A stretch of DNA of 30,585 bases, from positions 1 through 30,585 of IMG/VR virus record IMGVR_UViG_3300007734_000561; one strand, written 5' to 3'. The translations under genes were made by a program, and so were the position numbers. The notes below the pieces were generated by a model that was given only the letters and a program-made list of their open reading frames with translations, made no database searches and was not told the DNA's origin. Positions 7,124 through 15,057 of this stretch are shown piece by piece. Source of the stretch: a virus. The stretch's first letter is position 1; the number at the start of each line of letters is the position of its first letter.

Positions 7124-7578
7124 CAGGCGACACCCCCATGGGCCTCGGTGAACTCGCGCTCCTTCTTGCGGAGGAGGGCGTTGAGCTTGGCGGTGACCTC
7201 GGACTTGCGGATAGGGTTGCGGTTCTGTGACTTGGTCGTCGCCATGCGCCACCGTTCCGAGCGGTAGCTGAGCGGCATGAACACCGCGGCTTCCTGGGAC
7301 GTGAGCCCCAGGAACTCCGTTGCGGCATCGAGGTTGTCGAGCGGCCCGTTGTCGGGCGTCAGTAGCCTGACGCCGAAGTAGCCGGCGACGATCCCCGCTC
7401 GCCGGAAGGACGGGATCGACGGCGCCAACCCCCAGGCGCAATGCACGGTGCCGCAGTCACGTTCCCGCCACCAGTTTCTCATATCGAACCTGCGCGCCTT
7501 CGTCGGCCGCCACGCCTTGAAGGCCGCGACGAACGTCCTCAACCGCCGCACGTAGCGGCGCTGCGTTGCCTTGTTCAA
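7123..7578 (-). CDS. hypothetical protein with basic termini (TTG start)
   Basis: A 151-residue protein. The N-terminus is Lys/Arg-rich. A central Trp/Cys segment (MRNWWRERDCGTVHCAWGLA, about 32-51) is followed by LLTPDNGPLDNLDAATEFLG. The segment resembles small phage and alphaproteobacterial proteins in which 'CGT.HCA.GW.' precedes an 'A...LGL...EA..LF' block, of unknown function. The two cysteines and the histidine could bind metal. TTG 7578 is preferred: GGGAG lies six bases upstream and the previous TGA ends one base before it. ATG 7599 is the alternative and would overlap the upstream gene. Neither start changes the conserved core. Confidence 0.6.
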   Translation of the reverse strand: MNKATQRRYVRRLRTFVAAFKAWRPTKARRFDMRNWWRERDCGTVHCAWGLAPSIPSFRRAGIVAGYFGVRLLTPDNGPLDNLDAATEFLGLTSQEAAVFMPLSYRSERWRMATTKSQNRNPIRKSEVTAKLNALLRKKEREFTEAHGGVA

Positions 7579-7579
7579 T

Positions 7580-7855
7580 TCACTCTCCCTTCGCCGCATC
7601 GGCGACACCCGCACGAGGACCGCCAGCAGCCGACGCGGCGTCGGTCAGCTCACGGATGCGCTTGCTCAAGACCCAGGCCAGGTCTTCGCGCGCCGACACC
7701 CCGCGCTGCGGCAGCAGCGCCAGCACCTTCGCGATGTTGTCGTAGGCGTCGGCCTTGGGCTGGAGCCGTCCGATCTCGGCGCGCAGGTCTTCGAGCTCCT
7801 GCTTGCAGCGGGTCATCATGTGGATGGCCTCTGCGTTGGTCATGCTGGTGGTCAA
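7580..7855 (-). CDS. small helical hypothetical protein (TTG start)
   Basis: A 91-residue, largely helical protein. The segment LEDLRAEIGRLQPKADAYDN suggests a short coiled coil, followed by a 'LALLPQRG...DLAWVLSKRIREL' region that resembles small proteins of alphaproteobacterial phages; I know of no function. TTG 7855 is chosen because GGAGG lies five bases upstream and the codon overlaps the previous TGA as TTGA. ATG 7843 has no nearby ribosome-binding site. Confidence 0.55.
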   Translation of the reverse strand: MTTSMTNAEAIHMMTRCKQELEDLRAEIGRLQPKADAYDNIAKVLALLPQRGVSAREDLAWVLSKRIRELTDAASAAGGPRAGVADAAKGE

Positions 7856-8469
7856 TTCACCCTCCCCTCGATCCGTGCCAGCAGCGACGCCGCCCGCACG
7901 TTGAACGCCTGGACCTTCTGGTGCATGGCCAGCACCTCGTCGGCGATCTTGTTGCCGTCCTTCGCCAGGTCGGCGATGTCGTCCATGGCCTTGGCCATCT
8001 CAGGCGAGATCTTCAGCTCGCCATAGGCCGCCTCGCGCAGGGTCTCGACCGCCTTGCGCGGCACGTTGACCTCCTTCGCGATGCGCTCGTCCGAGTAGCC
8101 GCTGATGAAGCGGCCGGCCTTGGCGTCAAAGTTGAGCTCGAGCAGGTCTCGCACCTTGCCCCGCTCGTCAGGTGTCAGCGCCCGTGGCTGGCCGGCGGTG
8201 ATGGTGATGGTCGAGGCCGCAGCCCCATTGGTCGCGGTGCTCATCTTCGTCTTCCTTTGCTGGCATCCCGGGCATCGCACTTTGGCCGGCGCGCGGAGGT
8301 CGAGGTCCCACCCCTGCTGCCGAAACCACTTCGCCAACTGCTGGGGCGGTGGCCCCTTGGCGGTGCCCTTGCAAATCACGTTGCCGCACCCCTCGATGGT
8401 GCAGGCGAGCGCAGCGACGCTGCGCCCCTGCTCAGCCGTCCAGGCCCACGGCAGCTCGCGCCTGAACAT
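7852..8469 (-). CDS. zinc-finger and helix-turn-helix phage protein
   Basis: A 205-residue protein with two recognisable parts. The N-terminal part has cysteine pairs (CTIEGCGNVIC at 23-33 and CPGC at 66-69), consistent with a zinc-binding module. After an Ala/Thr linker, residues about 118-150 read GYSDERIAKEVNVPRKAVET, an HTH of the type 'YSDE.IA.E...PR..VE..RE..YG' seen in phage regulatory or DNA-binding proteins. A C-terminal helix follows. It probably binds DNA and could regulate the early operon or replication. ATG 8469 overlaps the preceding TGA by one base, with no clear Shine-Dalgarno sequence, implying translational coupling. Confidence 0.65.
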   Translation of the reverse strand: MFRRELPWAWTAEQGRSVAALACTIEGCGNVICKGTAKGPPPQQLAKWFRQQGWDLDLRAPAKVRCPGCQQRKTKMSTATNGAAASTITITAGQPRALTPDERGKVRDLLELNFDAKAGRFISGYSDERIAKEVNVPRKAVETLREAAYGELKISPEMAKAMDDIADLAKDGNKIADEVLAMHQKVQAFNVRAASLLARIEGRVN

Positions 8470-8843
8470 CAGCGGATCGTGCTGAGGGCGTGCGCGATGC
8501 GGAGTTTGAGGACGATGGTCTCGGCTTCGCGGAGCAACTCGCGCTCCGCCTCGATGCGGCGCTCCGCGAAGCCGTTGCGGAGCCTGACCACGAGTTCGCC
8601 GAGAGGCGTCTCGGCCTGTGTCAAACCTGTGGCATTTGCACCCAACCGGCCGGTCGGGTTATCACCTGGATGCCTCGACGGCATTTCCTGGTCGCGTCGG
8701 AGATTGGTATTCGTCTTGCCGCTTCCCTTCATCCGGGCAGGCGTCGTGCTTCCCGGCGCGATGTTCTCCAGCCCGGCGAAGATGCGGGTAAGGGCTTGAT
8801 CGAACGGCGCCTTGTCGGTCGATGGCTCATGCGTATACGTCAT
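8469..8843 (-). CDS. hypothetical protein
   Basis: A 124-residue protein. It has a flexible, Pro/Thr/Gly-rich middle (about 33-75) and a charged helical C-terminus (LVVRLRNGFAERRIEAEREL). It has no recognised domain. ATG 8843 is chosen because CTAGGAGC lies about eight bases upstream. A TTG at 8933 overlapping the integrase stop as TTGA would add 30 residues but has AGG only one base from it. The 86-base gap to the integrase stop contains short repeats of AAACCTGTGGC type. Confidence 0.55.
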   Translation of the reverse strand: MTYTHEPSTDKAPFDQALTRIFAGLENIAPGSTTPARMKGSGKTNTNLRRDQEMPSRHPGDNPTGRLGANATGLTQAETPLGELVVRLRNGFAERRIEAERELLREAETIVLKLRIAHALSTIR

Positions 8844-8929
8844 CGGCAATGCTCCTAGCATTCCAGTTGTGTGGCGGGGTTGAGGCGTAACCTGGGACAT
8901 CTGTGACCGAAACCTGTGGCCAAACTGCG

Positions 8930-10018
8930 TCAAGCCTGGGGCGGCGGTGAGATCTTCGTGACCGATCCGAGACTATAAACCTTGGACGCGCCGACAATCA
9001 ACTGCGAATTGGCCAAATGGCCATAGTGTTTATCCAACATGACCAGGGACGTGTGACCGAGCAACTTCTGCACCGTCCGAAGGTCCGCCCCGTTCATGAT
9101 CAGGTGGCTGGCATAGGTCCGCCGCAGGTCGTGCGGCACGATGCCCTCGATGCCCGTCTGCTCCAGCAGCACCGTCCAGTGGTGGTGGATGCTGTTCACG
9201 CCGCCCCACTTCTTCCCCCAGGTACTGAGGAAGACGTGGCCCGTCCGATGCGGCAGCGCCTTGAGAACTTCCACCGTATCCTGGTGCAGCGGCACATGGC
9301 GGATGCGCTTCCCGCCCGACCCCTTGCGGCTGACGATGGCGACGTAGGGGTTCTTGGCTTCGAGCATGACCTGCGCCTTGGCATTGGCGCTGTTCGGCCC
9401 TGGCCACACCGCCTCCATCGCCTCGCCGAGACGAGCCCCGGTCTGTAGGAGGAAGACGATCAGCGGGTAGATCGCCGGCGTGGCCGTCTTCGCCGTCGAC
9501 ACCAGCAGCTCGATCTCCTCGAGCGTGAGGAAGCGTTCCCTTCCCTCCCCGCCTGCCGGCAGCGGGATCACCGGCACCGCCTCGATCCGGCCGGTCTCGG
9601 CGGCATGGCCGTACACGGCGCGCAGTTGGATGATGGCACGCCGCATCGTCGACGATTGTACCTTCGGTTGGTCGCCGTCATACCATTCGTCACGGAGGTA
9701 CTGCTCAATCATCACCGGCATCGGCATGGGCGTCGGCACACGCACCTTCTTCCACCACCGGAGAAGGATCTCGACGTTGTAGCGCGTGCCCTTCGACACG
9801 CCCTGTGGCCTGGAGAGGTAGCTGTCCGCGAGCTCGCCGAACGTCAGCTCGCCGCTGTCGATGGGCTGGCCGAGCACCAGCCTCTGCATCATGATGTCGC
9901 GCTGCTTCTCAGCAATCGCCTTGTCCGCAGGCCCGAGCCCGGTGCTCTTGCGGATACGCTCGCCATTGTGCGAGCCCTCGATGTAGAGGCGACCGCCTCT
10001 CTGACTGACCTTCAACAT
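8930..10018 (-). CDS. int: tyrosine-family site-specific integrase
   Basis: A 362-residue tyrosine recombinase that would insert and excise the phage genome at attP/attB. The catalytic residues are in order: Arg196 in TGARLGE, Lys232 in SRKGSGG, His296 and Arg299 in HDLRRTYASH, His322 in LGHTS and Tyr332 in KHYGHL. The N-terminal 60 residues form an arm-binding-like region and residues about 60-150 a SAM-like core-binding domain. Length is typical for phage integrases. ATG 10018 has GGGGG five bases upstream. An upstream extension to 10045 would read through a low-quality leader. It is transcribed leftwards, and its stop lies before the 8469-8843 gene. The attachment site was not identified. 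Confidence 0.93.
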   Translation of the reverse strand: MLKVSQRGGRLYIEGSHNGERIRKSTGLGPADKAIAEKQRDIMMQRLVLGQPIDSGELTFGELADSYLSRPQGVSKGTRYNVEILLRWWKKVRVPTPMPMPVMIEQYLRDEWYDGDQPKVQSSTMRRAIIQLRAVYGHAAETGRIEAVPVIPLPAGGEGRERFLTLEEIELLVSTAKTATPAIYPLIVFLLQTGARLGEAMEAVWPGPNSANAKAQVMLEAKNPYVAIVSRKGSGGKRIRHVPLHQDTVEVLKALPHRTGHVFLSTWGKKWGGVNSIHHHWTVLLEQTGIEGIVPHDLRRTYASHLIMNGADLRTVQKLLGHTSLVMLDKHYGHLANSQLIVGASKVYSLGSVTKISPPPQA

Positions 10019-10038
10019 AGCAACCCCCGTTAGGTGAG

Positions 10039-10081
10039 CACGCAACGTGAGAACCTAAACATTGTCGCAAAGTTTCGACAA
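10039..10081 (-). promoter_or_regulatory. operator candidate upstream of integrase (near-palindrome plus companion motif)
   Basis: The 20-bp near-palindrome TTGTCGCAAAGTTTCGACAA at 10062-10081 has perfect 6-bp arms (TTGTCG/CGACAA). CACGCAACG lies 14 bases away at 10039-10047. The same palindrome core and the reverse complement of the companion motif recur upstream of the gene at 17254-17814. The site lies 44-63 bases upstream of the integrase ATG and could repress or activate it. The regulator is not identified; the LuxR-type protein next door is one candidate. Confidence 0.55.
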
Positions 10082-10107
10082 CTGCTTACGGAGGAGTGGT
10101 CGCCCTT

Positions 10108-10779
10108 TTAGGGCCTATTCCGAGATCCTGTACGACTATTCCGGGATGGCGGCTTGATCTCCCTCTTGGTGCTGTAGAGTTCCGGGTGTTTCATGTGATC
10201 ATGGGCCGGCCTCTGATCTGCCCAGTCGATTGGCAGGTGGGCCGTCCGCAGGTAGTCGTCCGCCTGCATGGCGTCGACCGTGCCCTTGACCAGGGCGATC
10301 ACCTCCGCCCGGGTCATGCGCTCCGGCCCGCCGTCGCCGTCGCTGCCCATGCCCAGATGCTTGCCGACCGCACGGATCATGCCCTTCACCGTCGACACGG
10401 ACATGGGCATGTAGCTCTCGCCCGCCCCCAGCTTGGCGGTGAGCTCCTTCTTCTGCTGGTTGTTGAGCTTGAACGCCTCGGCGATCTGCTCGTTGGACTG
10501 CCCGCGCAGCACGAGCTGAAGCACGGCGTGCTGCTTCGGGGTCATGGCGACGAGCGCCCGCAACACCCGCGGGTCCATCTGCGACTGGCGCCCACCCGCA
10601 TGGCGGTAGGCATCGGCCGCAGCCTCAGCCGCCGCCACGCGGATGTTCAGGTCATAGATGGTGGTGTCCTTCTCTCGGATCGTGTTCCGCGCCTCCTCTA
10701 GCAGGGCGGTCTGCTTGGCCAGCTCGAAGGCGAGATGGCTTGCGGCCGGGTTGTCCCCGGCCGCCTTCCCTTTGGTCAT
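10108..10779 (-). CDS. LuxR-type (GerE) helix-turn-helix protein
   Basis: A 223-residue protein. Its core MTPKQHAVLQLVLRGQSNEQ then IAEAF (about 79-103) matches the start of the LuxR/GerE HTH, which is 'LT.RE..VL.L...G.SN..IA..L'. The second half of the motif is STVKGMIRAVGKHLGM (129-144). Between the two half-motifs lie about 25 extra residues (KLNNQQKKELTAKLGAGESY), an unusual insertion. The N-terminal helix (about 15-60) is coiled-coil-like and no receiver or autoinducer domain is visible. The C-terminus carries the peptide repeat SRNSRTGSRNRP. GGAG lies six bases before ATG 10779. It sits next to the integrase, as lysogeny regulators do, but its targets are not known. Confidence 0.7.
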   Translation of the reverse strand: MTKGKAAGDNPAASHLAFELAKQTALLEEARNTIREKDTTIYDLNIRVAAAEAAADAYRHAGGRQSQMDPRVLRALVAMTPKQHAVLQLVLRGQSNEQIAEAFKLNNQQKKELTAKLGAGESYMPMSVSTVKGMIRAVGKHLGMGSDGDGGPERMTRAEVIALVKGTVDAMQADDYLRTAHLPIDWADQRPAHDHMKHPELYSTKREIKPPSRNSRTGSRNRP

Positions 10780-10793
10780 GTGGTTCTCCAGTT

Positions 10794-11414
10794 CTATGCG
10801 ATGGGGACGTTCAACAGTTTGAGCACGGCGATGATGGTGGCCCACGGCGTGCCGTGGAATTGGGTGGGGGTCTGAGCGTCGAGGCCGGTGTGATAGCCAG
10901 GCACGGCCATGCTGTGGGTATTCCTGGCAGTCCCGTCCGAGCGAGCGACGAAGGAACAGCCGTCAAGGTAGAACGATCCGTCGCCGAAGACGTCGACCGT
11001 CTTGGTCATCACGTTCTTCTTCACGACGGCAACACGCAGGTTGCCCTGCTGCCTCTCGCACACGACGATCAGACTCCCGTCAGGCACCTGCCCGATCCTG
11101 GTGGCATGGGTGTAGCTGCCGAGGATCGAGAACCCACCCTTCACGGTGAGGTCGATCTTGTCGACGACGCGCAGCCACCGCTTGCCGACGAAGCGGGAGC
11201 GGGCCGGTGCGGTGGCCGGCACCGCGGACGGATGCGAGAGCGGCACCGGCGTCGTGTTGCTCGGGTTCGGGTTGAGCGTGAGCGCATAGGGCTTGCCGAA
11301 GTCGGTGCCGAGCCTGGTCAGCGCCAGGTTCACGACGCAGCTCAGCTCCTCCTCGTCGAGGCTGGCGATGATCGGCGACCAGGTGTTGCGGTTGGTGTCC
11401 TGCTGAGTCGTCAT
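10794..11414 (-). CDS. hypothetical protein
   Basis: A 206-residue protein with a low-complexity Pro/Thr linker (about 48-70). The C-terminal half is beta-rich and has strands such as RVVDKIDLTVKGGFSILGSY, LRVAVVKKNVMTKTVDVFGD and TPTQFHGTPWATIIAVLKLL. I recognise no domain. AAGGAGGG lies six bases before ATG 11414, a strong ribosome-binding site. The start overlaps the stop of the upstream gene by one base. Confidence 0.6.
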   Translation of the reverse strand: MTTQQDTNRNTWSPIIASLDEEELSCVVNLALTRLGTDFGKPYALTLNPNPSNTTPVPLSHPSAVPATAPARSRFVGKRWLRVVDKIDLTVKGGFSILGSYTHATRIGQVPDGSLIVVCERQQGNLRVAVVKKNVMTKTVDVFGDGSFYLDGCSFVARSDGTARNTHSMAVPGYHTGLDAQTPTQFHGTPWATIIAVLKLLNVPIA

Positions 11415-11626
11415 CAGATACCCTCCTTGTCGATCTTCTCTCGCGTCCTTGCGATCAGCTTGGCCGCCCAGTCAGCGTTCTCCGCTGCATGAGCAAGGCC
11501 GAGTGCGAGCAACGTGGTAGGCGGCATGGGCTCGGTGATGTCGCACGCAATGTGGACCTCACCATCCTCACGCAAGACGATGCACGAGTCCTTGGGGCCG
11601 ACGATGATCTTGCGGGTCTCAGTCAT
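11414..11626 (-). CDS. small hypothetical protein
   Basis: A 70-residue protein. An N-terminal beta-hairpin-like segment (KIIVGPKDSCIVLREDGEVH) is followed by a helical C-terminus (ALGLAHAAENADWAAKLIAR). There is no signal peptide or recognised family. I chose ATG 11626, with GGGGG six bases upstream; GTG 11629 immediately before is an alternative. The 119 bases upstream are AT-richer. Confidence 0.55.
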   Translation of the reverse strand: MTETRKIIVGPKDSCIVLREDGEVHIACDITEPMPPTTLLALGLAHAAENADWAAKLIARTREKIDKEGI

Positions 11627-11745
11627 CACTCACCCCCGCTGCGCCGTTGTCGACACCTGGCAACATGATAGTCACTCTTGCTCGCATCTTGTAGTGGCAA
11701 GTTGCACATCTTCTGATTTTACCCGTTACCGTCAGTTGCGGGTAG
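11627..11745 (-). promoter_or_regulatory. 119-base AT-richer intergenic region
   Basis: No gene is seen. The region separates the 11746-12747 gene from the downstream pair. Present are TAGTCACTC as a direct repeat (11669-11677 and 11743-11751), an ACCCG/CGGGT inverted repeat just beyond the stop at 11746 and the 8-bp palindrome TGTCGACA at 11648-11655. I could not fix a -35/-10 pair with good spacing, so a promoter is only likely. Confidence 0.35.
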
Positions 11746-12747
11746 TCACTCGCCCCGTTCGGCGATCTTCTCGTTGGCGTACTCGAGGTGCTCGGTGTAG
11801 CCGGCGAGCCCCTGCTTCCACGGCCCGACGAAGTTGATGCGGAGGTCGCGCGCCTGGTCGGACGAAAGGTAGCCCTCCGGCAGGCAGGCCCCAGTGATCC
11901 GGTCGAAGGCGATGGGCCAGTCGCCATTGGTGACGGTGCAGAACACCGTCTCGTTCTCCACCCGATCCACCTTGCACAGCAGCGACGCGAGCTTCTTGCC
12001 GGCGGTGAACCACATGCCCTTGGTGAGGGAGGTAAGGCCGAGGGGGGAGGCGGCCTCGAACTTCGCCGCATCGACGACGATCTGCTCGCGCTTCGGCAGC
12101 GCCTCGTTGATCATGTGCTCGCCGATGCCGTCTGCCTCAAGAGCCGGCAGGCCGTGCTTCGGCTCCTTGCCGGTCGCCGCGTATGCCAGGTTGACGGCTC
12201 CCTTGAGCGTGTCGTAGGCGGCGTTGCCGCCGAGCTCCCAGTAGTCGATGATCTTGCGGCAAGCGGCGAGCGCCGCGTCATTGTCGCCCTCCACCACCTT
12301 CACCGGCACCGCATCGCCCTTGTACCCATCGGGGTATGCCTTGGTCTTGTTGGCGATCACCAGCTCGAGCGTCTTCTCCATGCCCTTGCGGACGTCGAGC
12401 CAGCCGAGCGCGTTCCAGGCCAGCATCTTCTTGTCGAGGACGTTGGCGATCTGCTTCATGCACTCGTCGACCACGCTGGCCACCGCCGCCTTCGACATGG
12501 CGAAGGTGCGCTGCGGCTCGTCGCGGCGGGGCAGGTAGCCGTAGTCGTAGTCGCTGCGCTGCCGGCTGGTGATCGACCCGAGGTCGGTGAGCGGGTCGTT
12601 CATGGTCGCGTCACGCAGCCCGGCGATGCGGCTGTAGTCACCATAGGCACGATGGCTGGCCCGCGGATTGAACGGGGCGGCGGTGTCGCGCGGAGCCTGC
12701 GGGGTAAGACCGACTTCGCTCGCGCGCTTGCTGATGAGTTCCTTCAT
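11746..12747 (-). CDS. hypothetical protein in the CobT/CobS-like operon
   Basis: A 333-residue soluble protein without a signal peptide. It begins MKELISKRASEVGLTPQAPR. The middle is helical (AAVASVVDECMKQIANVLDK) and contains a central AALAACRKIIDYWELGGNAA. The C-terminus has a mixed alpha/beta composition. I do not recognise a family or an active site. GGGAG lies six bases before ATG 12747, which overlaps the upstream TGA as ATGA. It is downstream of, and probably co-transcribed with, the VWA/zincin and AAA+ genes, so it may be a substrate or partner of that complex. Confidence 0.55.
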   Translation of the reverse strand: MKELISKRASEVGLTPQAPRDTAAPFNPRASHRAYGDYSRIAGLRDATMNDPLTDLGSITSRQRSDYDYGYLPRRDEPQRTFAMSKAAVASVVDECMKQIANVLDKKMLAWNALGWLDVRKGMEKTLELVIANKTKAYPDGYKGDAVPVKVVEGDNDAALAACRKIIDYWELGGNAAYDTLKGAVNLAYAATGKEPKHGLPALEADGIGEHMINEALPKREQIVVDAAKFEAASPLGLTSLTKGMWFTAGKKLASLLCKVDRVENETVFCTVTNGDWPIAFDRITGACLPEGYLSSDQARDLRINFVGPWKQGLAGYTEHLEYANEKIAERGE

Positions 12748-12938
12748 GAGATGCTCCCGTGCTGGCGCCAGGCATTGGCCCGGCGCTTGATGATGGCGAT
12801 GACGACGTCGCGGCTGGCGCCCCTGGCTTCACCCGCCACGCCCCACCAGAACAGGTGGCTGCGTATGCGGCACCAGCGGCGCCACCAGGCGGGCACCGTC
12901 ATGGTGCGCCGCTTCGGTCGACGGATGCGTCTAGGCAC
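12744..12938 (-). CDS. small very basic protein
   Basis: A 64-residue protein with many Arg and Trp residues (VPAWWRRWCRIRSHLFWWGV), then a helical C-terminus (RDVVIAIIKRRANAWRQHGS). Its charge suggests nucleic-acid or membrane-surface contact. No family is recognised. GTG 12938 overlaps the CobT-like gene's stop by eight bases. ATG 12902 is an alternative without a clear ribosome-binding site. The ATGA overlap with the next gene supports a real reading frame. Confidence 0.5.
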   Translation of the reverse strand: MPRRIRRPKRRTMTVPAWWRRWCRIRSHLFWWGVAGEARGASRDVVIAIIKRRANAWRQHGSIS

Positions 12939-15057
12939 GCAGCCGGTTCTCGGACTGGATCAGGTTGCTGCTCGCCTCGAAGCGGTTGCCGATGAGGATG
13001 CGGGCGAGCTGGGTCATCGGCTCGCCAGCGATGTCCTCGGCGGTGTGGATGACCACGTACTTGTCGTAGAAGCGTTGGACCGCATCGCTCTGGATGCCGA
13101 GGCCCACGACCTGCGTGCCCTCGCTCTGCATCCAGGCGATGACGTCGCGGACGTATTGCCAGTGGCGCTGCATCGCCTCGTGCTGCGGCTCGTTGCCGTA
13201 GCTGGAGCCCGGCGCCCCGTCGGTGAGGGTGATCATCACCTTCCGCTTCTCCTGCCGCTTGCGGAGGCGGAGGTACGCCATCATGGTCCCGTCCCCGTCG
13301 GGCGTGCCGCTGCTGGCCGCCCACGAGGCAGCCCCCAACCCGATGCGGCAGCGCGCCGTCGGCAGGTCGAAGGGCTTGAAGACGACGAGGTCGACCCCGT
13401 GGATGCGGTCGGCTTTGCCGTGGTGCTGGCGGTTTTCCTTCCCGTCCTGGAACCCCGTCACCTCGCAGGCGATGCCGGCCTGCTCGACGGCGAGGCAGAG
13501 GTTGATGGCCGCCTCCGCGGCGAGGCGGTCGCTGCCGTTGCCCATCGACCCGCTGCGGTCGATCATGAGCGAGACGGCGGTGTCGAAGCCGGGCGCCTCC
13601 GTCCGCCGGCGGTAGACGTCACGCTCGCCCGTGTAGGCGTTGACCAGGCGGCGGTTGTCGAGGCGGCCCTCCTCTTGCCGCTCGCTCCACCCGGTGAGCT
13701 GCTGCGAGAGCAGCGCCCGCTCGATCTTGCGGCGGATCACCGATGCCCGCCCGCCCATGACCCGCTCGTTGTAGGCGGCCAGCCCGAAGTTGAGGCGCAC
13801 CGAGCGATGCGACACGCCGGGCCGGAGCTCGATCACCTTGTCGTCCGCCCGGCTGTAGATGGTGTAGGCAGCAGGGTCAGGGGCGACGTCGAGGATCTTC
13901 TTGAAGTCCCGGCTCGGCAGGAAGGCGTCGACCAGCGGCGTCGCTGCACCGTGGCCACCGGCTCCGCCGCCACCGCTAGCCTGATCCCCGCCGGCTACGG
14001 CAGCAGCAGCACCTTGCCCACCGTCGTCGCCACCGCCGCCATCAGCGCCAGCACCAGCAGTCTTGCCATCCTCGTCATCCTCGTCGGCGCCCTGCTCGGC
14101 GTCCTCGTCTTCGTTGTCGTCGTCGTCGGGGCCATCGGCATCGTCGCCCTCCTCCTTGTTCTCGTCGTCTACGTCGTCAGCAGCAGGTTTGCCGCCAGCC
14201 CCGTCACCATCAGGATCGTCGCTGTCGTTACGATCCCCAGCGCCACCCCCAGCAGGATCGCCCCCACCAGTTCCATCGCTCGGCTTCTTGCCGCCGCCCG
14301 ATCCGCCGCTGCCATCGCCATCGCCCTTCTCTGCCTTGCCCTTGCCGCCGGCCTGACCCTTGACCTTCACGGCCATGGGCGTGGGGCTCGGCAGCGTGAA
14401 GACGTTCGGGTCCTTGATCTGCTCGAAGATCTCGAGCGCCAGCTCCGCCGTCTGCTTGGTGTTCTTGCACCGGGCCAGCTTGTCGAGCTGGTCCTCGGCC
14501 CACTCGCGGATCTCCTCGGGCACCAGCTCCCATGCCTTGGCCGTGATGTCGCCGGCCGCGCCGGCGCGGAGCGAACCGCCGAGGCTCATGGCGTAGGGGC
14601 CGATGCCGCGCAGGGTCATCTGTCCCTGCGCCTGCATGGTCGGTGCGTTGTCGACCATCTCCTTGGCCACCGCATCGGCGCAGCACGCCAGGTGGTGGCG
14701 GCTGCCCGGGTACTGGTCGATCATCTTCTCCTCGACACGCGGGTCTTCGAGGCAGTTGAAGATGGTCTTGAACAGGGGGTCGGGCGTGGCGAGGATCGCC
14801 CTCTCCCACGCCTTGCCGTCGGTGTAGAGCAGGTGCGCCGTCTCGTGGTCGACGTAGCCGGCGCCGATCTGCTGCTGGTCGATGTCGAGGCGGGTGGTGG
14901 GAGGCAGCGAAGGCAGCACGACCTGCGTGCCGGAGGTGTATGCCTGGTCGCCGCGGAAGACGACCGAGATGTTCTTGTTGTGCCCGATCACCTGCGTCGT
15001 GGCGATGCAGGCGTCCTCGAACACGGGCACGGGGACGGCGGAGCGCAGGCCGGTCAT
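12931..15057 (-). CDS. CobT-like VWA protein with N-terminal zincin motif
   Basis: A 708-residue protein in three parts. The N-terminal part has HETAH (71-75) followed by NCLEDPRVE (101-109), the HExxH...NxxED arrangement of a gluzincin-like metal site. The middle (about 232-372) is a low-complexity Asp/Glu/Gly linker, typical of CobT. The C-terminal VWA domain has DRSGS (Asp500, Ser502, Ser504; MIDAS metal site) and TLTDGAPG (610-617). CobT is the VWA partner of the AAA+ CobS in cobalt chelatase, and phage homologues lack the CobN subunit, so a chelatase role is not implied. ATG 15057 has AGGAG eight bases upstream. It lies downstream of the CobS-like gene, with one 44-residue gene between them. 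Confidence 0.85.
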   Translation of the reverse strand: MTGLRSAVPVPVFEDACIATTQVIGHNKNISVVFRGDQAYTSGTQVVLPSLPPTTRLDIDQQQIGAGYVDHETAHLLYTDGKAWERAILATPDPLFKTIFNCLEDPRVEEKMIDQYPGSRHHLACCADAVAKEMVDNAPTMQAQGQMTLRGIGPYAMSLGGSLRAGAAGDITAKAWELVPEEIREWAEDQLDKLARCKNTKQTAELALEIFEQIKDPNVFTLPSPTPMAVKVKGQAGGKGKAEKGDGDGSGGSGGGKKPSDGTGGGDPAGGGAGDRNDSDDPDGDGAGGKPAADDVDDENKEEGDDADGPDDDDNEDEDAEQGADEDDEDGKTAGAGADGGGGDDGGQGAAAAVAGGDQASGGGGAGGHGAATPLVDAFLPSRDFKKILDVAPDPAAYTIYSRADDKVIELRPGVSHRSVRLNFGLAAYNERVMGGRASVIRRKIERALLSQQLTGWSERQEEGRLDNRRLVNAYTGERDVYRRRTEAPGFDTAVSLMIDRSGSMGNGSDRLAAEAAINLCLAVEQAGIACEVTGFQDGKENRQHHGKADRIHGVDLVVFKPFDLPTARCRIGLGAASWAASSGTPDGDGTMMAYLRLRKRQEKRKVMITLTDGAPGSSYGNEPQHEAMQRHWQYVRDVIAWMQSEGTQVVGLGIQSDAVQRFYDKYVVIHTAEDIAGEPMTQLARILIGNRFEASSNLIQSENRLRA

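Noticed and set aside
8930-10107. A tRNA-derived attP core next to the integrase
   Set aside because: No sequence resembling a tRNA 3' end was found on either side of the integrase gene, so no attachment site is called.
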